Source of the DNA: Diadophis punctatus similis | Taxonomy: Eukaryota; Chordata; Lepidosauria; Squamata; Dipsadidae | Assembly: GCA_023053685.1 (NCBI GenBank) | Contig: JALIGW010000003.1 | Span: forward strand, 51,976,496-52,040,495 | DNA: 64,000 bases | Direction: 5' to 3' | In this document: piece after piece, positions 23,223 to 34,295 of the stretch | Position numbering within the stretch: position 1 is the stretch's first letter | Layout: every line of letters begins with the position of its first letter | Translations under genes and position numbers: made by a program | The notes under the pieces: generated by a model | Database searches by the model: none | The model's input: the letters and a program-made list of their open reading frames with translations, nothing else | What the model was told of the DNA's origin: nothing

Positions 23223-24072
23223 CAGTTTCTCATAAGATTATCTAGCAGTTTCTCATAAGATTATCTAGATAAAAACGATTCCCAGGAAAATATACAAGTA
23301 TGAAAATCAGCATAAGTAGAATTTAATGAGACACAGGATGAATGGTTGAATTAGAACAGGATATTCTTTGAGAAGAGCTCAAGAACTGTTTTGTATCTGT
23401 GCTTTTAGTAAAAGGACAAGTATGTGTGTTGGCACATGCATGCATGTGTTCAGTAAGGAAAAGATACAGAACAAAAGAATATGCATTCCACTCAGCTCCA
23501 CTCATGAGCCCCAGAGAACTACTCTATAGTTCTACAATGGTCTGGATAAGTGATAAGTGGAAAATTTCTTCCCACTATTTGTAGAAAATTGGAGTAACAA
23601 TCAATAAAGTAAAATCTTTCGAGAATCACAGATGGCCAATCTGACAACCGCCCTTGCCTGACAATTTGTGTTCATATTACCCTCAGAGAGGTTCCAATCA
23701 TATTAGACAGTACGTTGTGGGCTTACTTTTGTATCGAGAAGGAACCCAAGAGTATCTTATAAAATTGCTTATGTCTGGAAAACTGGTCAGCTTATCTCCA
23801 TCTGGGAGAAGAGACAGTATTTATAGACAACATGCTGATGAAGTCTGTCCTTGCTATGCCCCCAAGAGGCAGACATGAATACAGTTTCCATCCTTCAGCA
23901 TTCAATCTAATTTTACAATCATCTTTCTGCTTGCCAGGCCCTGGATGTCATTATCACATTAAAGCCTTCATTTTCTTCAGCAAGTTCAATCTGGGATTTT
24001 TGCAAGTTACATTGTCCCCCTGCAAAGCTTAAATGCCTCTGAAGTGTTCAAAGGAAGCCAAGACTTGTATTG
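23223..24072. other. No gene recognised
   Basis: Non-coding; a 23-base 'gcagtttctcataagattatct' phrase is duplicated in tandem near 23221-23267. Confidence 0.5.
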
Positions 24073-24080
24073 CTATAACC

Positions 24081-24717
24081 CAGTGCTTCTCAATTATTTT
24101 CTGTTACGCCCACCCTAGGAAGAAGTAAACATTTTGCGCCCCTCCAACTCTCCGATCTGGGCCCCAATGGAATTTTAGTGTTAATATTTATTATTTTACT
24201 TATTATAAGCTGCAAGCAAACTATTGGCTGGGGAAGGTTGCTCGACCCACTTACCTGGGAGTAAGTCACACTGAACTCAGTGGAGCCTGTTTTCAGTTAG
24301 GCAGGCATAGACTACCGTGGTTAGGGCCCTCTTTTGACACGGGGCCAGGCCAGCTTAATCAAGCCAATGTTTTGGGGTCGCCGGCCTGGCCCGTAAGCGC
24401 TGCCTCTGCCAGGCACTCACAGCGAATGGTGTGGAAGGAGGCTTTAGGGTGCCATTCGAAGCTTTCACCCAGCTGCAGAGGATGCTCCTTGTCCAGCAGC
24501 AGGTTTGCCACACTGTTCATGGCTATCTCGGCGCCCGCCGAGAACAACAAGAACCCACACAGCCGCCCGCCCTGCCTGGCTGCCTTTTCTTCCAGGCTCA
24601 GAGCAGCGGGGGAATTGATCGAGAGGAACCACGCATGTTCCCCGAGGTCACACGCGCCCTCCCTGGCATCGCTCCAAGCCCCCCCAGAGGGTGCGCCCCA
24701 CTATTTGAGAAGGACTG
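24081..24717. mobile_element. hAT-type non-autonomous element carrying an EAF exon
   Basis: Ends CAGTGCTTCTCAA and 'ttgagaaggactg' are inverted repeats, and the perfect 8-bp duplication CTATAACC flanks the unit (24073-24080, 24718-24725). The left 270 bases are typical A/T-rich transposon interior. From about 24350 to 24700 the DNA becomes GC- and CpG-rich and contains host-gene-like sequence on the minus strand. No transposase. Confidence 0.85.
24421..24520 (-). pseudogene. EAF1: Captured first coding exon of an EAF gene (EAF1-like)
   Basis: From the ATG at 24520 downwards, 33 codons and one base read MNSVANLLLDKEHPLQLGES, then FEWHPKASFHTIR. This closely follows the N-terminus of ELL-associated factor 1, a nuclear partner of the ELL elongation factor, as I recall it: the L-x-LGESFE and ASFHTIR blocks are intact and one glutamate is missing. 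Right after the homology stands GTGAGT (24420-24415), a canonical 5' splice site, so exon 1 with its donor was copied from genomic DNA, not from mRNA. Upstream (24521-24700) is CpG-rich, as a captured 5' UTR/promoter would be. Reading through the donor meets a stop near 24359. It encodes no working EAF protein. EAF2 is the less similar alternative. Confidence 0.75.
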
Positions 24718-24725
24718 CTATAACC

Positions 24726-25865
24726 CAAAGTCAAGTGCCATCCAGTAAAGTTTTAAGATGTGCACATTCCTAAATTGTAATTTGGAGGGGAACTAACGTT
24801 CAGTATTCAAATACTGTACTCATCAAATTTAAGAAATGAGCATAAAGTTTTAATCTTTCTTCTAGTATTTACATATTTTTAATATCCCAACATATATGGA
24901 TTTTTTTTCTTGGCCAATTGTTCTGTTGGATCATGATAGCATTCTGTTGGATTATGATAGTAGATATTGTTCAATACATAAAATTGATTTATTCTCATAC
25001 CTTCTACATGTTTTGAAGTCCTACTTTCAGTTGCTTTGAAGTTCATGATCGTACCCTTTTACACTCGGACAATTATTCAGCCGAGGAGGACTGAATCAGC
25101 AGATTTTGTCCCCTGGGATGGTAATCTACCCCATACCATCAAATCATGGTATACAGTATACAAAGCTAACCAACTTACATTGCGCCCCGTAAAATAATCT
25201 CCAAAACATCTGCCATGAAAGGAAAAATGCAAAATTAACCAATTTAAACATTCATAATTGAGTGCCCTAAACCACTAACCTATTTACTCATTGTATTCTG
25301 GCAGAAATTCTGAAATTGCAATCATGTTCATCATCAGGAGAGAAGATTCATAGAAAGGGTTCAACACTTTCCAAATTTTATTTATTAAAAACAAACAAAC
25401 CAGAAGACCTTTGATACCACCCCTTCTTTTCTTTTATTGGAACAGTGTCACTGCTTTTTTTGTTTTTTTAAAGAACAGCTTCTGTATAGGGTTCCAGAAT
25501 TATGGGTCACTGTAAGGGAAACAAATGTCTTCCAAGCAGCCAACAGATTGTTGGCTATTGTGGCAGCATAAAAATAGAGGAAGTGGGGTGAGGGGGTGAG
25601 GAAGGGAAATGCCATGCTGTTACTACTGTTGAACAATTCTAGCAGCAGAATCTGAGAAGACAGGAGAATCTCTCTTCCCACTGAAGCATATTTGACAGGA
25701 GTTATTCAATTTGCTGCCTACAAATGAGGTGGAAAATCTGAGGAAGACTGTATCACTCCACTCTTGATACAGCTAAACTACTGCTAGGCTCACATATGCC
25801 ATTATAAACTACAGTACAGCTTATTTGGTTTTGATTTAAAGCAACATGTCAATCCCGCCTTAACA
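24726..25865. other. No gene recognised
   Basis: Non-coding DNA without recognised repeats. Confidence 0.5.
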
Positions 25866-25869
25866 TTAC

Positions 25870-26167
25870 CTCACCACCATCAAACTATTCACTAAGGCTG
25901 CATTACTATTACTATTAGTCTTTTCATTGTTCCTATCACCCATCTCCTCCCACTTATGACTGTATGACTGTAACTTGTTGCTTGTATCCTTACGATTTAT
26001 ATATATATATATTGATTGTTTCCTGATTGCTTATTTTTACCCTATAATAATCATTAAGTGTTGTATCTCATGATACTTGACAAATGTATCTTTTCTTTTA
26101 TGTACACTGAGAGCATATGCACCAAAGACAAATTCCTTGTGTGTCCAATCACACTTGGCCAATAAAG
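25870..26167 (+). mobile_element. CR1 LINE 3' UTR (snake-type)
   Basis: Contains 'gtatctcatgatacttgaca', 'gacaaattccttgtgtgtcc' and ends 'cacttggccaataaagaatt', the 3' terminus of a CR1 subfamily abundant in snakes. No ORF2 remains. Confidence 0.75.
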
Positions 26168-26192
26168 AATTCTATTCTATTCTATTCTATTT
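26168..26192 (+). repeat. (ATTCT)n / AATAG microsatellite
   Basis: Four to five ATTCT units follow directly on the CR1 3' end. Seeding of AATAG arrays by CR1 tails is a described feature of snake genomes. Confidence 0.9.
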
Positions 26193-26327
26193 CAGTGTTA
26201 TGTATAACTAGAATTCTATGATTTGTTTATGGTTTGGTATGATGGGCGAACGCCGATCATAAAATTAATTGTAATGTTGATAATACTAAGGAGCAAGAAT
26301 TATAACAATGATAAGAAAAGTAGATGG

Positions 26328-26558
26328 GTATAGCCGTGATGACACAGTGGTTAGAATGCAGTATTGCAGGCTGACTTTGCCCACAGCCACAAGTTCGATC
26401 CTGACCAGCTGAAGGATGACTCAACATTACATCCTTCCAAGGTGGTAAAATGAGGAACCAGATTGTTGAGGGCAATATGTTGACTCTGTAAACCACTTAA
26501 GAGAGTGCTGTAAAGCACTAGAAAGTGGTATAAAAGTCTAAGGGCTATTGTTATTGCT
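26328..26558 (+). repeat. tRNA-derived SINE
   Basis: The head 'gatgacacagtggttagaat' holds an A-box-like element and 'cacaagttcgatcctgacc' a B box. The body 'ggtggtaaaatgagg', 'ttgagggcaatatg' and the tail 'gggctattgttattgctat' match the copies at 30302-30536 and 38200-38447. Confidence 0.8.
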
Positions 26559-27340
26559 ATAAAATGTAAAGAAAATATTGGAGAAGACATTATCAGCTTT
26601 AGCATATGAGTGTACAACTTCCCATTTCCTATGGCTGTCAGAAATTCCACTACTTGCCTACCCAGAATTTTATAACTACTTTTCCCATGATGAAAGCTTC
26701 TCCTTGTTGCTTAATAGTGGGCATCAGTTTTTAGAATTTGTCTCGTACATGTTGATGTTTGCAAACATGAATGCTACATTTACTTGTTTCTGTTTGCTCA
26801 ATTTCTATGGCCATCTCAGTCAATGATATTACATATGCATGCTGCCTGTCGGTCAAACTGTGTGGTATTTTATTTAGTGTCTCTGCTATCAAGCACTTTA
26901 GACATGAAAATGTGTGGCAATTCTGCAAATATCATGATTACCTACTGGTGTAAACGTCTATCCTGACTTCTTTTACATGGAAGATCTTAGAAAATTACAA
27001 CTGCACTCAACAGAGAATAGAGAAGACCTCAATAATTACTATAATCCATAAACTAGGGAGACTGTAAGGCAATCTCTTTCCCACAAGAGTCTAACTATGT
27101 ACTATTAACTTGTTCCACATTTAGGTGTCAAGAGATTTGGGGGCAGATAACAGCAACGTTTCTCAGAGGGCAACCTCTTCCTCAGAGAAGAATTAAAATA
27201 ATTATGTTACAAATAATGTTAATGCCATTTCATAACACAAAAGCTAATTCCTTGGGAGTTGGGGAAAGGAGCGCAATAGTGTTAGTACAAGTCGCTGACA
27301 GGAAAAAATAACCCCCATCCAACTGATCAGGTTAATAGTA
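26559..27340. other. No gene recognised
   Basis: Non-coding. Frames on both strands (26578-26966) overlap and lack domains. Confidence 0.5.
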
Positions 27341-27347
27341 CCAAGTA

Positions 27348-27723
27348 CCATATTTTTCTGAGTATAAGACGCACCTTAGTTTGGGGGGGAGGAAAATAGG
27401 GGAAAAATCTGCCTACCACGTATTCATCTGGCTAGCGTCCTTAGTCTGATCAGCTTCAGCTCATTATTTTATCCCCTGGTTAGGGCTGGAGAAAAACATT
27501 CTTCGGAGCAAGTAGCAATGAAAAAAAGCCTGCAAAGACTTAGGGCTGGAAAAAAACTTATTCTGAGAGAGTAGGAATTGAAAAGCCTGCAAGCCTGTTA
27601 GCGCCTCGTTAGGGCTGGGGAAAAAAAGCTACAAAAAAAAGCTACATTCAGAGTATAAGACGCACCCAAATTTTCAGCCTCTTTTGGGGGGGAAAGGTGC
27701 ATCTTATACTCTGAAAAATACAG
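27348..27723. mobile_element. Mariner-type MITE, complete (376 bp)
   Basis: Ends CCATATTTTTCTGAGTATAA and 'ttatactctgaaaaatacag' with TA on both sides (27346-27347, 27724-27725). The interior has an imperfect tandem unit beginning 'ttagggctgg(a/g)' at about 27480, 27540 and 27610. The fullest copy of this family in the window. Confidence 0.85.
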
Positions 27724-27737
27724 TATATGCATAAGAA

Positions 27738-27822
27738 ATGAGTACAAATAATGGGAACAATAGGACAGGGATGGTAGGCACGCTGGTGCGCTTATGCACG
27801 CCCCCTTACAGATCTCTTAGTT
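27738..27822 (-). mobile_element. CR1 LINE 3' fragment
   Basis: The minus strand reads 'agagatctgtaagggggcgt' and 'gtgcctaccatcccctgtcc', the same 3' UTR start as the CR1 copy at 13885-14330. Confidence 0.75.
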
Positions 27823-28061
27823 ATTTATTATTAGATACGTATGACAACACTTCATACTGATCACTAGGGAAAGTTTTGCGCTGAATGAGAACCTTCTACA
27901 AATGTAGGTCTTTTGTACCAATATACAAACAACTAGCAATTAAATAAACAGTGAAATTGATTTAAATATACATTAACCTTGATGTGATCCTCTGCCATTG
28001 TTGTTGCAACTGATAATTGACAGTGAAGATGAAAAAAAATTATCTTTTTTTTTCCAAAATT

Positions 28062-28132
28062 GTTGTAAGCTGCCCAGAGTAGCCGCACCGTGAGATGGGC
28101 AGCAAATAAATGTAACAAATAAATAAATAAAA
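28062..28132 (+). mobile_element. L2-type LINE 3' end
   Basis: 'gtaagctgcccagagtagcc', 'gagatgggcagcaaataaat' and an (AAAT)n tail: the reptile L2-type 3' terminus. Confidence 0.65.
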
Positions 28133-28610
28133 GTTCAAATATAAAGAGATATCACTTCTATTCTCCCATTTTATACAATATCTTGGTTGATTATGATATG
28201 CCTAATTTAAAAGAGCAACTATCTGATAGTAAACCATGGGTTTCACTCAACTTGAAAAAGTAAATAAAGAATTGTAAAATCGAAGCCTCCATGAAAATGT
28301 ACATGTGGAATAAGATCTGGATATACAAGTCTTTTTATGACTCTGTGAGGCCTAATATTAATGTGAGTGTCCTTCTGATTTTCTTCTTAACCTAAACAAT
28401 GCAATTTTCTTCCATTTATTTTGTCCACTACTCTCTCATCCATTGCGATATCAAATCAAAATACATCTGCAAAATGCCTACTGATATTTAAACCATCAGT
28501 TCTGACACCATGCCCAGTACATGACATTGCACTACTTATATTGTTGCAAAATTCTACCTGATTTCCAGATATTTAGCTAAGTTCTGTTTTGCAACAGAAT
28601 TAATTTCAAT
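28133..28610. other. No gene recognised
   Basis: A/T-rich non-coding DNA. Confidence 0.5.
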
Positions 28611-28615
28611 TTTGT

Positions 28616-29045
28616 TTGATGTTGATTCAAACAACCATGAAGAGCACCCGGAGGCTCCAGTTGGTCCAGAATGCAGCCGCGCGGGTGGTTTCGGGGGCTA
28701 ATTGGCGCTCCCATATAACACCCCTCCTGCACGAGCTGCACTGGCTTCCGGTAGTCTACCGGGTGCGCTTCAAGGTGCTAGTTACTACCTTTAAAGCGCT
28801 CCATGGCACCTAGGTATCTCCGAGACCGCCTGCTGCCACAAACTGCCTCCCATCGACCAGTGCGCTCCCACAGAGAGGGCCTCCTCGGGGTGCCATCAGC
28901 CAAGCAGTGTAGGCTGGTGACACCCAGGGGGAGGGCCTTCTCTGTGGGAGCACCCACCCTCTGGAACCAGCTCCCTCTAGATTTAAGAACTATTCATGAC
29001 CTGGCCACCTTCTGCCGTGCCCTCAAGACGTACTATTTTTATTAA
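28616..29045 (+). pseudogene. L2-type LINE ORF2, C-terminal fragment
   Basis: The end of an L2 reverse-transcriptase ORF. A first frame (to about 28812) reads 'RRLQLVQNAAARVVSGANWR', 'ITPLLHELHWLPV' and 'FKALHGT', then a stop; a second, one base out of phase, resumes with 'APRYLRDRLLPQT' and runs to 'LWNQLPLDLRTIHDLATFC' and a stop at about 29045. A single-base frameshift near 28805 thus splits an otherwise open stretch of about 140 codons. The palm and endonuclease domains are lost by 5' truncation. Confidence 0.85.
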
Positions 29046-29252
29046 GCCGGGCTGGCGTGAAAAAGTTTTTTGGGTTTTTAAGATTTTACCAAATTTTAAT
29101 TGTATTGTCTTAAATCAGGGCCACATCTAATATTTTCTTTTAAATGTATTTATATTTTAATGTTTATATTGTGTTTTTACTTGGCTGTTCACCGCCCTGA
29201 GTCCCCTGGAGAAGGGCAGTATATAAATTTAATTATAAATAAATAAATAAAA
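29046..29252 (+). mobile_element. L2-type LINE 3' UTR and tail
   Basis: Continues the preceding ORF; the terminus 'caccgccctgagtcccctgg' and 'gggcagtatataaatttaat' are followed by (AAAT)n. Confidence 0.8.
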
Positions 29253-30205
29253 GGGTCCTGCACATGTAGCAAGAAAAGTGTTAACCGCAAATCCATCCAG
29301 CCACAAAATGTTCTGTTTATAATGTTAGATGAATGCATGCGTGAGCCTCCATTCGAAGCAGACTGAATGAAGGGAGGTCTGAATGTATTGGAAGGAACAA
29401 AAGAGGCTTTTACAATCTATGGGTCCAAATTCAAGTGCAAGCTGTCTTTAACCACACTTTTCACCGAACACTTTTATTGTCCCTCTGAATACCCACAATA
29501 CAATTCTGCTCCATTGGATATATTTAGTGTCCTCATTTAATGAGGTCAAAATTCATTGGATTCATCCAAGTTGAGTGTAATTAGTTTAGTTGCCTTGCAT
29601 ATCAAACTGGAGATCAGCTGCCACATTCAGCACAACTTCATTGAACCAAATTCAGCTTTATTAATGAAATGAACTCAAGGCCAGTTCCAATGTAATATTC
29701 TGCAGCTGAAGTGATTCCTGTGACTGCGTTACTCTGAAGGCACTTAGGTGTTGGTCATCTGAGCAACTTGTTCACAAACCACCACCAAGTTACATGCGAT
29801 CGAGAACACTGTTATGGCTCAGAGGACCAAGTTTCATGGATGACTTGTTTGCACAACAGGTTTTCATAATCCCATTGCTTCCGAACAGTGGAAACTTTAG
29901 AAAATAGTATCTTTGTTTTCACGTAAACTCTATGCTGATATTCAGATGTTCAAATAATATTTAAAAGCCTGTTATAAATAAAAGGGTGTTTCTTTTAAAA
30001 ATGTTTCTTTTAAGTGTCATGGAGAGATCTAAAAGCAATTAATACATTTCAGCAATATACCCTATCAGAAAGCTTATGCTAAACATTAGAAAAATGTTTT
30101 AAGTTTTGGGGGAATAATGGCCGTTTCTTACAATCACAAAAGTTTATGATTCTTAGAATCCATTTCAGGAAAATAGAGCCTCTGTAATATTTGAACATTA
30201 AATTG
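29253..30205. other. No gene recognised
   Basis: Non-coding DNA, no identified repeat. Confidence 0.5.
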
Positions 30206-30213
30206 CTCTAGAG

Positions 30214-30615
30214 CAGTGGTTCTCAACCTTTTCTTCACCATGGACCCCCTTTAAATACCTTTTGTGGCCAAAGACCCCCAAGATTAACTCATAGCTTTGA
30301 AGGGCCGAGATGGCGCAGTGGTTAAATGCAGCTCTGCAGGCTACTGCTAGTTCAGCAGTTCAGCTGTTCAAATCTCACCGGCTCAAGGTTGACTCAGCCT
30401 TCCATCCTTCCGAGGTCGGTAAAATGAGGACCCAGATTGTTGGGGGCAATATGCTGAACTCTGTAAACCGCTTAGAGAGGGCTGTAAAGCACTATGAAGC
30501 GGTATATAAGTCTAAGTGCTATTGCTATTGCTATAACATTTCAAGTCTTCATGGACCCCCTGGGATGACATCTTGCTATCCTAGGGGTCTGCAGATCACA
30601 GGTTTAGAATCACAG
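30214..30615. mobile_element. hAT-type MITE interrupted by a SINE
   Basis: Termini CAGTGGTTCTCAACC and 'ggtttagaatcacag'. The 8-bp duplication CTCTAGAG is perfect (30206-30213, 30616-30623) and is itself a palindrome of the hAT consensus target type. The tRNA SINE at 30302-30536 lies inside. Interior phrases 'catggacccc' occur on both sides of the SINE. Confidence 0.85.
30302..30536 (+). repeat. tRNA-derived SINE
   Basis: The best copy of the family: 'gagatggcgcagtggttaaa' (A box), 'gttcaaatctcaccggctca' (B box), body 'ggtcggtaaaatgaggaccc' and tail 'gtgctattgctattgctata'. Transcribed by pol III when active. Its own target duplication is not clear. Confidence 0.85.
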
Positions 30616-30623
30616 CTCTAGAG

Positions 30624-31385
30624 TACACCCCATACTTTCAAAATTATTGAGAGAAATGGGGGATAAAAAAATTCACATCAACCGAGTGCAACTTGATATA
30701 TTAAAAGAAATAATAAAATCATGCCCATTCAAAAGAGCTTCTAATCTTGCAAACAAGTGACTTAATGAAACTCCTGTTTCAGGAATAAGTCAATTTTAAT
30801 ATGGGATCTTCTTGTATATAAAGTGTTTCTTCAATACAAGGAGCTCCTAAAATAACTGCTAAAACTGAAAGCTTGGGATCCTGATTTGGAGGATTGCAAA
30901 AGACTGATCCAGCCTGAAAAGTCTTGCATGACTTGGCTTGCAGGCTAGTACTTCACTCTCCACTTGATGTGTGAAGGTTTCACTGCTGCATCTGTGTGCC
31001 TTACAGAGACAATGAAATATCTCAGTTTCTGAGCTCTGCTGAGGATAGATGAGCTCATGTTTCTTTATATAGATATCCCGTCAGACTTCTCTCCATAGCA
31101 ACATGTCCTGGCATGACAGCCTCTGGGGCTGCGCTGTCAAAAAGCTTGGCTGCTTAGGCTTGATTCTGCATTCTCCCCATCATTGCAAACAATCTCCACT
31201 CAACAGCAACAAAACAGAGAAGAATTAGCACAGGTGAAGGAGGAGGGAGGAAAAGGGAGGGGTGTTAGAAGACTGCTTCCCTGCTTCATATTGCCCATGA
31301 CACAATCTGCCAACAGAACAGATGGTTATAATGTCTTATGTCACAGTGCCCTCTGGTGGTCAAATACTCAAAATACTTCCTAAAT
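30624..31385. other. No gene recognised
   Basis: Non-coding DNA. Confidence 0.5.
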
Positions 31386-31397
31386 GTCTATATAGGG

Positions 31398-31854
31398 CCA
31401 TTATGGCAAACTTTTTTCCCTCAGGTGCCGAAAGTGCGCGCGCATGTGCTATCTCTCTTGCGCATGTGCCCACACCCATAATTCAATGCCCCCATGTGCC
31501 CTGCCCCCTGTGCATGCACGCGTGACCCCGCGCTTCCCCGCCCCCATGCATGCCCACACAACCCCCTCCCCCGCTCCATTTCCCGACTTCCGGTGGGCCC
31601 AGTAGGCCTGTTTTTCGCCCTCCGCAGGCTCCAGAGGCTTCCCTGGAGCCTGGGGAGGGTGAAAACTGCCTCCCCGCCCCCCAGAGGCCCTCCGGAGGCT
31701 GGAAACACCCTCCCAGAGCCTCCGCACAAGCCAAAAACCAGCTGGCCGGCGCGCACATGTGCGCTGGAGCTGAGCTAGGGCAACGGTTCGCGTGCCAGCA
31801 GATATGGTCCCGCGTGCCACCTGTGGCACGCGTGTCATAGGTTTGCCATCATGG
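31398..31854. mobile_element. hAT-type MITE, 'ATGGCGAAC' family (457 bp)
   Basis: Starts 'ccattatggcaaactttttt' and ends 'cataggtttgccatcatgg'. The perfect duplication ATATAGGG stands at 31390-31397 and 31855-31862. The interior is very GC-rich, with 'ggctccagaggcttccctgg' and similar phrases repeated. Partner copy at 34296-34730. Confidence 0.85.
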
Positions 31855-31919
31855 ATATAGGGTATGTATACCCTCTCCAGATACTTAACAATATAGGCAG
31901 ACAGAGAGACACATGCACA

Positions 31920-31921
31920 CG

Positions 31922-31952
<31 letters not shown>

Positions 31953-31968
31953 CATACACATACACATG
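31920..31968. repeat. (ATACAT)n microsatellite
   Basis: Alternating ATACAT and ACACAT hexamers over about 49 bp. Confidence 0.85.
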
Positions 31969-32820
31969 TATGAAGACAGAAGAAAAAAAAACCTAGCCAG
32001 AAAATGTACTAGGCAATTTATTTTGTGAAAAAATAAAAGTCACCGAATTTGAATCATAAATATATAATGCAATATATATGAGTAATGATTGAAATGATAC
32101 AAATGTCAGGAGCCTAATACATACAAGTCTAATCTAGAGAGGATTGCACAAGTATTAGAAAAAGGTATTTCCAAGAACCCAAATAAAGCACCTCTCTTCA
32201 ATGCATTAATCAGTCCTGGCTTTTGAAAGCTCATATGCTGCTTTCCTCGTGGGTGTCGATGCACTAATGGTCCCAGTGAGTGGATATGTTACCTTTGCAA
32301 CGCACATGCATTGCAAAGACAGCTTTTGAAGCACTTTGAACAGCTACTGCAAGATGCAGCTACTTTAACATTTTGAAAAATGTTGCACTGTCTAGTACGG
32401 GGTGGTGGTGGGGGGGAAGAACCAGTATCACATCCAAGCTACAATTCAAATCACCTCTCTATTTAATTCCTAAAGGTCCTCATTCAGAAAAACTCCTAAG
32501 GCCAAAACATCTGACTGTCAGTTCTCTTACAGGGAAGAAAGAAACTAATCAACCCTTTATCTGCTGCTTTGAATCAGGAGGTGTTTTCATGCCACCTTCT
32601 GTCTTAACAGTGAAATACATGTACAGTACCGAGGGAGAAAAATCTACCGAGAAGTATCAAGAGAGAATCCGGCCCATTCAAAACTAAGGTTGGGTTTTTT
32701 TTTTCCCCATTTCATTTTAATAAATAAATATTCTCCCTTCCCAACTCTCTCCCCTCCCTCCCCCCAGTTTATAAAATTGCATAGACAACTTTTACCTATC
32801 AGAAGCTTCTGCTTGAGTTA
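31969..32820. other. No gene recognised
   Basis: Non-coding DNA; the frame at 32373-32687 has no domain. Confidence 0.5.
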
Positions 32821-32824
32821 AAGA

Positions 32825-32826
<2 letters not shown>

Positions 32827-32885
<59 letters not shown>
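32827..32885. repeat. (CA)n microsatellite
   Basis: About 58 bp of perfect CA repeat, likely polymorphic. Confidence 0.95.
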
Positions 32886-32886
<1 letters not shown>

Positions 32887-33069
32887 CCTTGGAGGAAAGC
32901 ATCTTCATTATCCAAACCTATAAAGAGAAGGAAAGGAAAACAATATGATTTTATTACCAAATGTAAGTAAATTTACCATAAATTAATACAATGGTGATTG
33001 GGGGAAGGGAATATTGATAAATGTATTTCAAACTGTGTGCATTTGTTCCAATTTTCATCAAGTCTAATT

Positions 33070-33122
33070 TTATTTATTTTATTTATATATTTATTAAATT
33101 TATATGCCACCCATCTCAGTAC
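33070..33122 (-). mobile_element. L2-type LINE 3' end fragment
   Basis: The minus strand reads 'gagatgggtggcatataaat' followed by an A/T-rich tail. Confidence 0.5.
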
Positions 33123-33334
33123 CAAGTAATTCTGTGTCTATGGAGATTCTCAGTCATCCAGGTCATGGTTGTCCAATTGGCAAAGTCTAGTTACCTTTTG
33201 GGGAAAAAGCACTTTTGGGACTACTAAGTAACTTTTCCCACATCTCCATGAATTTTCAAGCTTGATACCAATGATTTCTGTCCACAAAACAGCAACTAGA
33301 AACAAAATATTTTTAAAAATCCAAATAATCAATA

Positions 33335-33990
33335 GAATAATAGAGTTGGAAGGGACCTTGGAGGTCTTTTAGTCCAACCCACTCCTCACAAGGAGGAGAT
33401 CCCATACTATTTCAAATGATTGCCCAATCTCTTCTTAAAAGCCTCCAGTGATGGAGTACCAGGGGTGGGATTCAGCCGGTTTGGACCGGTTTGGGCGAAC
33501 CGGTAGTTGCAACCTGCGTGGGGGCCCACCCATCCGCCCGGGTGAAATCCCATCCTACATTGCTGTGTTTTTTTATGCTGCACGCATATGTGGACGGCGT
33601 GCATGCGCAAATTGCTGTTTTTTTTATGCCACACGCATGTGTGGACGGCGCATGTGTGAGCGAAGTTATCCCATCCTATACAATCGCCGTGTTTTTGATG
33701 CAGCGCGCATGTGCGCAAGGCATGCTCACATTTTCGATTCTGGGTGAACTGGTTGTTAAATTATGTGAAGCCCACCTATGTGGAGCACCCATATCTTCGG
33801 AAGGCAAACTGATCCACTGATTAATTGTTCTAACATTGCTTCTCGTTCTGCCTTCAGGTGCTTTGGAGAATATGTTGACCCCCTCTTCTTCGTGGCAGCC
33901 CTTTAGATATCAGAAAAGCTTCAATATCTCTGTGGATTCTTTTCTTGCCATATCAAGAGTTCTGCTCAAGATTTCTTGTGAGAACCCTCC
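33335..33990 (-). mobile_element. CR1 LINE fragment interrupted by a MITE
   Basis: Plus-strand phrases 'gagttggaagggaccttgga', 'gtccaacccactcctcac' and 'ttcaggtgctttggagaata' are the complement of amniote CR1. The MITE at 33460-33780 splits it. The right border is approximate. Confidence 0.75.
33460..33780. mobile_element. hAT-type MITE inside CR1
   Basis: Starts CAGGGGTGGGATTCAGCCGG and ends 'gaagcccacctatg'. Flanks tggagtac (33452-33459) and tggagcac (33781-33788) match at 7 of 8. The interior carries duplicated blocks with 'acgcatatgtggacggcg' type sequence. Confidence 0.8.
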
Positions 33991-34287
33991 AAGTATCTGG
34001 AACTGAGGCAAGTAACTTAGCTGGGTTGAAGGGAGATGAAGTTTGAAATTGGAAGGGCTACAGCTTATTATTGCCATTGTTAGGGGACATGATTAAGATA
34101 TAAAGCACCAGCAAAGGAGATTACCCTCAGCTACACTCTCGGGCTGATCAGGGTCCTATGCCCACAAACTGCATGGTTTGTCTTAATGGGCTACTTTTTT
34201 TGGGGGTGGGGAACAAGGAACAAATAGAGGCCAAGCAAACAGGCAATCAAGACTGAAGATACCGTCAAAGGGACTCCCAACTCCTCC
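33991..34287. other. No gene recognised
   Basis: Non-coding DNA. Confidence 0.5.
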
Positions 34288-34295
34288 ATCTAGGG

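Noticed and set aside
31421..31967. GC-rich overlapping frames of 90-170 codons on both strands
   Set aside because: They lie within the GC-rich interior and flanks of a hAT MITE; frames are long only because of base composition.
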